Shown here: in pieces, positions 59,501-64,000 of the stretch
Position numbering within the stretch: position 1 is the first letter of the stretch
Layout of the letters: each line of letters opens with the position of its first letter
Source of the DNA: Xiphophorus maculatus
Lineage: Eukaryota > Chordata > Actinopteri > Cyprinodontiformes > Poeciliidae
Direction of reading: 5' to 3'
Assembly: GCF_002775205.1 (NCBI RefSeq)
Contig: NC_036456.1
Location: 6,401,463-6,465,462 of the forward strand
Length of the DNA stretch: 64,000 nucleotides
The notes under the pieces: generated by a model
What the model saw: only the letters and a program-made list of their open reading frames with translations
Database searches by the model: none
What the model was told of the DNA's origin: nothing
Translations under genes and position numbers: made by a program

Positions 59501-62500
59501 GCTGTGGACCCCCAGAGGCTCTCCTCCAGCAGCTTGGGAGAGGAAGGCATGGACAGGTGACTGCAAAATTAACTGCCTAAAATTAAGGCATTAAAATGAG
59601 AATAAATGTTAGTCACAGGTCTTAAATTTTGTCATGGAAGGCTATTATTTTTATTTTTTTCTCATCTGACTTTTCTCAGTAGCACACAAGCATCTCCACT
59701 CCACTGTGCGACTCCAGGCTACCGGCAGCTATCTGCTAATGTACCCTTGCTAGCTTAAATTTTGCAGTGGCAGGAATATTTTATCTAGCTTTTTTTTTTT
59801 CTTCTTCCTCACCGGACTTTTCTGTTAGGTGAAACTTCTTCATTGCATTCTGTGACTCAAGATAGTCGAGGCTACCAGCAACTAGCTGCATATTAGCAGT
59901 TTGGAGCTAGCTAGGATATATTAGCCAGCTAGCTGCTAATATACCATAGCTAGCTTAAATTTTGTCATGGCAGGAGTATTTAATGTAGGCTTTTTTTTTT
60001 TTTTGTTGGACTAAATTTGTCAGGAAAAAAATTTGATTCACACACAAACATCTTCATTGCATTCTGTGAGTCTAGGTGGTCAGATAGGCTAATGGTAGCT
60101 AGATGCTATGATACCTTTGCTAGCTTAAATTTTGTTGTATAAAAACAAAATGTAATGTAGTTTTATTTCCTCGCTGGGCTTTTCTGTCAGGTAAAAGTTT
60201 TGAGTCGCACGCAAACATCTTCATCGCATTGTGACTCAAGGCGGTCAGGATTAGCTAGCTACTTAACCAGCTAGCCTTAGGGTTTTTTTTTAACCTTGAT
60301 GGTATTGCAGCAGAATTCCCCACCATCTTATTTTTTCTGTTTCCATTTCATTCAAGATGACATTACAAAAGTCTTGGATATAACTTGCTGAAACCGGCAG
60401 GCACCTTGACGTTTCCTGCTTTTCTCTCGCAGTCCCACGGTCTCGGTGCGTCTGGGGCGCAGCGGGTCGTTGAAGGCTCAGGGTGAAGACCGCCGGCGGG
60501 GCACCGTCTCCAGCGGGGACTCGGTGCCCCGCTCTCGCAGCGACGTGGACATGGAGGACTGCGAGGAGAGGGAGCAACCGGGCCTCCGGCTGCTCCAGCA
60601 CAGCGCCTCGTCGTCCGCGTCCAGCAGCTCCGCTAGGTAAGGATTCTCGCAGCCGGACTTCTTCTGTGTTTTTTTGGGGTTTTTTTTCCAGTTAGCAGCT
60701 CTGAGTCCAGGGGTCTCGCTCAACAGCCGCTCACATTCCCCTGATCTGGGTAGCTTCTTCCTCACGCCATTTCTATTTCCACTCTCCCACACTCAGGTCT
60801 CTTGAGAACCCTACACCCCCATACACCCCTCGGTCCAGACGCAGGTGAGTCAGGATTAACAAAGGATCACCCAGAGTGAGGGAAATTAGGAGCACAGAGG
60901 CGGAAATGGGGACATTTTTTGTTCATAATAGCCATCATGGCTTTAACTCATGGCTGACTCTGGAAATATGAATCCTTTCGAATAATTGTCTTCCTGTTCT
61001 TCTCTTCATCCACGTTGTTTTCTTGTCGTTCCTCCACTGTCTGTTCCTGCTCCCCTTTTCTCGGACCCCATCTCGATTATCCTACAGGAGTGTGGACTCA
61101 CAGCTGGCCCTGCTGCCAGACGCCGCGGTGCTGGAGGACGAGGTGTGTGACGGTCAGAACTGGAGGGACACGGTTCCCCCTGAGCTCCTGGCGACCCTCG
61201 GCCCCAGGGAAGTGGAGCGGCAAGCCGTCATTTACGGTACGGTTGGCGTTAACCAAGATTTACGACAAAGTGACGTACGGTAAGGAATTTATTTGTCATT
61301 TTTGACTTCCCTTTGTTTCAATCAGAGCTGTTCACCACTGAGGTGTCCCACCTTCGGACCTTACGGGTTCTTGACAAGGTTTTTTACCGGAAGATGAGAT
61401 CTGTGCTGAACTCGGAGGAGCTGGCCTGCATCTTCCCAAACCTGCCTCAGGTCTACGAACTCCACGGTCAGTCTGGGTGTCAGTGTGTCGTCAGGCTACA
61501 AAGCTGGAGTTTGGAAGATGTTTTTTATGGAACGGAAAACTCTCGTAAAGTCACGGTTTTGTCACAGTACTATTTGTGTTTCACTGTGCCTAAATGTCCA
61601 TGCTGTATTTCTGCCCCGATGTTGATGGTCTTTTTTGTTGTTTGTTTTTCTATATAGCGAGTCTTTGTGAGGAGATGAAGAAGCGACGAGAGAGCCCCAT
61701 CGTTCAGAACATCGGAGACGTCATGCTGGCCAAGGTGAGCCACTCCTGCTGTGTTTACGAAACTCTCCTGGGACTTAAGCTGGACTGAGACGGAGTATTT
61801 CAATAACAAACACTCCCAAGTATGTTTAGCATGCAGGTTTAGCATCCTCTTTCTCTTCTAAAAGGGATCAGTTAGTTATGGTCCCTTTGAAATGCCGGGG
61901 GATTTTAAATAAGAATCTGCTGGTCTTTCCTTTTTACCGTCCTAACCCTCGCTGTTGTCTGTCAGGTTGAAGGCGCAGCTGGAAACGAGTTTCAGGAGCA
62001 GGCGTCGCAGCTCTGCTGCCAGCAGACTCAGGCTCTGGAGCTCATCAAGAACAAAAAACGGAAAGATCCACGCTTCGCCCAAATCATCCAGGTCCGCACG
62101 CTCACCGACTCCAGAACAACTGAAAAAAAAAAAAATAAGAATAAAATGTCTACCTTGTCTTTTTAACATACTTGGTCACATTCATATTTAACATCAGTTT
62201 TAACATTTAGATTTAAGTGATTTAATATCCTAAAACTGGAAAAATAACCTGGCTATAGATAAGATTTCTGTTGAGGAATAAATTTCGACATCCCTTCCTA
62301 TTTTTTATTCTCATTTAAAATGGCTGATTGCTACATCACTATTGGATGCGCTGCTCATGATTAGAGCGTAATTGCTGAGCATTTGTATGGAGGTTTGACC
62401 TTTTATAAAACTAAATAAACCTTTAGCATGGTGTCCTTGTGACTTTTAAGGTGGCGATACAAAGAGTTGCTGTTTTACAAATCTCCTCTTGTCGGACCTG

Positions 62501-63956
62501 TCTTTCTCCCCAAACATAATTTAATTCTTTAAGAAAACATAAAAAAGACAAAGGTTCCGCTGACGTTTTGCTGACATGTCTCCGGCTCAGGAGTGTGAGG
62601 CGAGTCCTCAGTGTCGGAGGCTGCAGCTCAAGGACCTGCTGGTGTCCGAGATGCTGAGACTCACCAAGTATCCTCTGCTGCTCGACAAGATCATCAAATA
62701 CACAGAGGGTGAGAGAGCAGGAAACGATCTCTAAAAGGAAGTCGAAAACAGTCGTACTAGCATTTAATTTCCTGATATAAATACTTAATTTTCTTGTGAT
62801 AAAGAGTTATCTTACCTGTGGTTTTATGAAGATAACGACTTCATTTACCTACGGTTTTCTCGAGATAAGTTGATTTGATTTAAAAACGAGTTACATTTTT
62901 GGGAAAACGTCGATGCGAGCACATTCGCTCTCAGCTTCCATTGAAACCTGCTCATATCTGTTTTGGGGTTTTTTTTTTGGTTGTTTGTTGTTTTTTTTTC
63001 TTCAGGCGGGTCATCGGACCTCCCGTCGCTGCAGCGTGCCCAGGCTTGTTGCCGAGGCATTCTGAAGGCGGTCAACGAGGACGTGAGGGAGACGGAGCAC
63101 CGGCAGCGCCTCAGTCAGTACCAGCGCCGGCTGGACGCCGCGCCTCAGTTCAAGGTGGGGCCAAACGTTTTTAACTTGCCGCCCTCGTAGCTGTCCTCTA
63201 TTCATCAAACACCGTTTAAAGCTTGTTCTTTCCTCACAGAGTCTGGACCTCACCACGAAGAGAATGATTCACGAAGGTCCTCTAGTCTGGAAGATCGGCA
63301 AAGACAAGCAGATAGGTCGGTATTCCTCCCGCCGATCGGCTGACGTCGGCCGTGGCGTCCGTCTCATCTCGCGTCCGCGCTCGTTCCTCAGAGATCCAAG
63401 CGCTGCTGCTGTCGGACTGCATGGTCCTCCTCCAGAAAGGCCCCGACGACCGGCTGCTGCTTCGTTATCCGTCCCGCTGGATGGGCGGAGGAGGAGGGGT
63501 CATCACGGACACCAAGACCTCCTTCAGTCCCCTGGTGAAGCTGGACTCGCTGCTCGTCCGCTCCGTAGCTACAGGTACGGTCTTTGCTAAAGTTTGGACG
63601 TCCTTTTCTTTTCTCTCTCTCTGTTTTTTCTTTCCCAATAAAATGACAACGTTTGGGTACCTTTTTTTTTTCTAGACAAAAAAGCTCTCTACATCATCAG
63701 CACCAAAGAGACGCAGATTTACGAGCTGGCGGCGGGGTCGCCGTCTGAGAAAGACACGTAAGCGGATTTCTTCTGCTCAAGAAGACGCGACGGGCAGACG
63801 GACATTCTGCTTCTGTTCACCTTCAGAAGTCACGTTTTGTCAGGATGGTTCGCTAACTTTTTTTTTTTGCTATTTGATTTACAGCTGGAAGGATTTACTT
63901 GAAAAGACCATTAAAGCTTCAGCTCCACAGAGCAATCACGGATCACTTCCTGCATC
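47233..63956 (+). CDS. arhgef11: ARHGEF11 (PDZ-RhoGEF), 3' end outside window
   Basis: Rho guanine-nucleotide exchange factor activated by G-alpha-12/13. Coding exons: 47233-47267, 49952-50034, 50139-50243, 51730-51779, 51871-51928, 52003-52202, 52305-52376, 52458-52562, 52695-52743, 53476-53513, 53655-53747, 54052-54165, 54267-54371, 55285-55383, 55557-55599, 55692-55788, 56600-56722, 57179-57202, 57295-57421, 58609-58702, 59213-59242, 59424-59556, 60433-60636, 60797-60844, 61088-61236, 61326-61466, 61658-61734, 61966-62091, 62591-62708, 63006-63154, 63240-63315, 63392-63574, 63676-63757, 63885-63956. Every junction is in phase (about 1,100 codons). The start is MSLRQPTSTLDR, like the mammalian MSVRLPQSIDRL. 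Order: PDZ, coiled helix, Gα-binding RGS-like domain, linker, DH, PH. ARHGEF11 rather than ARHGEF12 is shown by KRNPILKYIGKP, TFHVPLSPTEV, RSRSDVDM and SLENPTPPYTP. The C-terminal tail lies beyond the edge. Confidence 0.95.
47268..49951 (+). other. First coding intron of arhgef11
   Basis: No separate gene. It contains the candidate cassette exon 47698-47733. Other open frames (for example 49538-49945) are pyrimidine-rich intron sequence. Confidence 0.6.
47698..47733 (+). other. arhgef11: Candidate 36-nt cassette exon of arhgef11
   Basis: A pyrimidine-rich acceptor (CTTTGTGTGTCATGTGACAG) and donor CAG|GTAGGAC bound 36 nt that start in phase 2 and end in phase 2. That is exactly the phase of the junction between exon 1 and exon 49952, so inclusion would add 12 residues (SKVASEKHTHLF) without breaking the frame. 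I do not recall this exon from other species. Confidence 0.4.
50139..52202 (+). other. arhgef11: arhgef11 PDZ-domain exons
   Basis: Exons 50139-50243, 51730-51779, 51871-51928 and the start of 52003-52202 give the PDZ domain: RCVVVQKDQLGFGFTVCGE (GFGF carboxylate-binding loop), GDRIIKVNGSPVSTMTHQEV, LIKSGPYVALTLQG. In mammals this domain binds C-terminal tails such as those of plexin-B and LPA receptors. A proline-rich linker follows (PPPPPPPLPSG), then QRITGPKPLQ. Confidence 0.9.
53443..53475 (+). other. arhgef11: Candidate alternative 5' extension of arhgef11 exon 53476-53513
   Basis: Two acceptors, TTTTTGCAG at 53442 and CTCTCACAG at 53475, are in the same phase. The upstream one would add 11 residues (RCYRSSCSLTG). 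The shorter form (GRLSIDSSEGD) matches mammalian GRLSLDSQEGD, so it is taken as the main one. Confidence 0.45.
53528..53574 (+). repeat. (TG)n microsatellite in an arhgef11 intron
   Basis: About 20 TG units with two interruptions, 15 bp after the exon ending at 53513. Confidence 0.9.
54052..56722 (+). other. arhgef11: arhgef11 RGS-like (Gα12/13-binding) exons
   Basis: Exons 54052 to 56722 encode an acidic lead-in (IISPEDEDEEGDGY, like IIGPEEDYDPGY in mammals, which contacts G-alpha-13). The helical RGS-like domain follows: FQDIELLKSRPAHMTVF, LLFYLSVEAYLGSTPKDARAL, PLKIKVREEFL, LQQQVLPDIQDQIQDYR, IGLGSLFGEGDL. Confidence 0.9.
59640..60290 (+). repeat. Degenerate tandem repeat in an arhgef11 intron
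   Basis: About four imperfect units of 150-190 bp. Each has a GCTAGCTTAAATTTTG(T) segment (near 59749, 59951, 60119), a T run, a TTTTCTGT(T/C)AGGT segment and a CATCTTCATTGCATT(C)TGTGA segment. GCTAGC hexamers are frequent. Confidence 0.7.
61326..63154 (+). other. arhgef11: arhgef11 DH-domain exons
   Basis: Exons 61326-61466, 61658-61734, 61966-62091, 62591-62708 and 63006-63154 give the Dbl-homology domain: ELFTTEVSHLRTLRVLDKVFYRKM (CR1), NIGDVMLAK, LCCQQTQALELIKNKKRKDPRFAQ, and LKDLLVSEMLRLTKYPLLLDKI (CR3). It catalyses GDP release from RhoA. Confidence 0.93.
63240..63956 (+). other. arhgef11: arhgef11 PH-domain exons
   Basis: KSLDLTTKRMIHEGPLVWKI opens the pleckstrin-homology domain that follows DH. 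ALLLSDCMVLLQK, KLDSLLVRSVATDKKALYIIS and TQIYELAAGSPSEKDTWKDLL follow. A glycine run (WMGGGGGVITDTK) lengthens one strand-connecting loop compared with mammals. The window ends one exon after. Confidence 0.9.
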
Positions 63957-64000
63957 GTGAGTATATATGTCGAGAATAAGAAACAAGGGGAAAAAACAGT

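Overview
The window is a piece of a ray-finned (teleost) fish chromosome. The genes are intron-split with GT/AG junctions, spacing is wide and AT-rich, and the repeats are of fish type: RTE- and L2-type LINEs, hAT and Tc1 transposons, a tRNA-derived SINE and many microsatellites. All exon joins were worked out by eye from reading frame, splice phase and remembered family structure; no alignment or transcript data were available. The species cannot be named from the sequence.

The left part (1-39,000) looks like a fast-evolving immune region. Two nearly identical GIMAP-type GTPase genes lie at its ends in opposite orientation (796-2995 plus, 35885-38728 minus). They belong to an inverted segmental duplication (about 1757-4998 against 35103-37117). 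Between them are remains of at least two more GIMAP copies (24.0 kb and 33.1 kb). There is also a PARP14-like RRM/macrodomain gene (9437-15688) with a stop codon in its first exon and an unusual glycine-repeat, membrane-spanning last exon. A broken second copy of that last exon lies at 20.0-20.6 kb. A secreted protein with three C-type lectin domains is at 28213-30101. The rest is transposon-rich: a hAT element with a perfect 8-bp target duplication and a matching empty site in the other GIMAP segment, a second hAT piece, LINE fragments, a Tc1 end, a SINE with a 16-bp target duplication, MITEs, and a large inverted repeat (16477-16938 / 18337-18842) that has a third partial copy.

The right part (39,000-64,000) is ordinary, conserved genome. 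A single-coding-exon MYADM-like membrane protein lies on the minus strand (39623-40471), with a probable untranslated first exon at 43.5 kb in a CpG-rich patch. From 47233 to the window edge runs arhgef11 (PDZ-RhoGEF) on the plus strand. I could follow 34 coding exons, all in phase, covering the PDZ, RGS-like, DH and most of the PH domain; the gene continues past the right edge. It has a candidate 36-nt cassette exon and a candidate alternative acceptor.

How the genes relate: the GIMAPs, the PARP14-like macrodomain protein and the lectin are all of immune-associated families, and their shared history here is one of local duplication, inversion, decay and transposon capture. The MYADM-like protein (membrane organisation) and ARHGEF11 (G-alpha-12/13 to RhoA signalling) are unrelated single-copy genes beyond the duplicated block.
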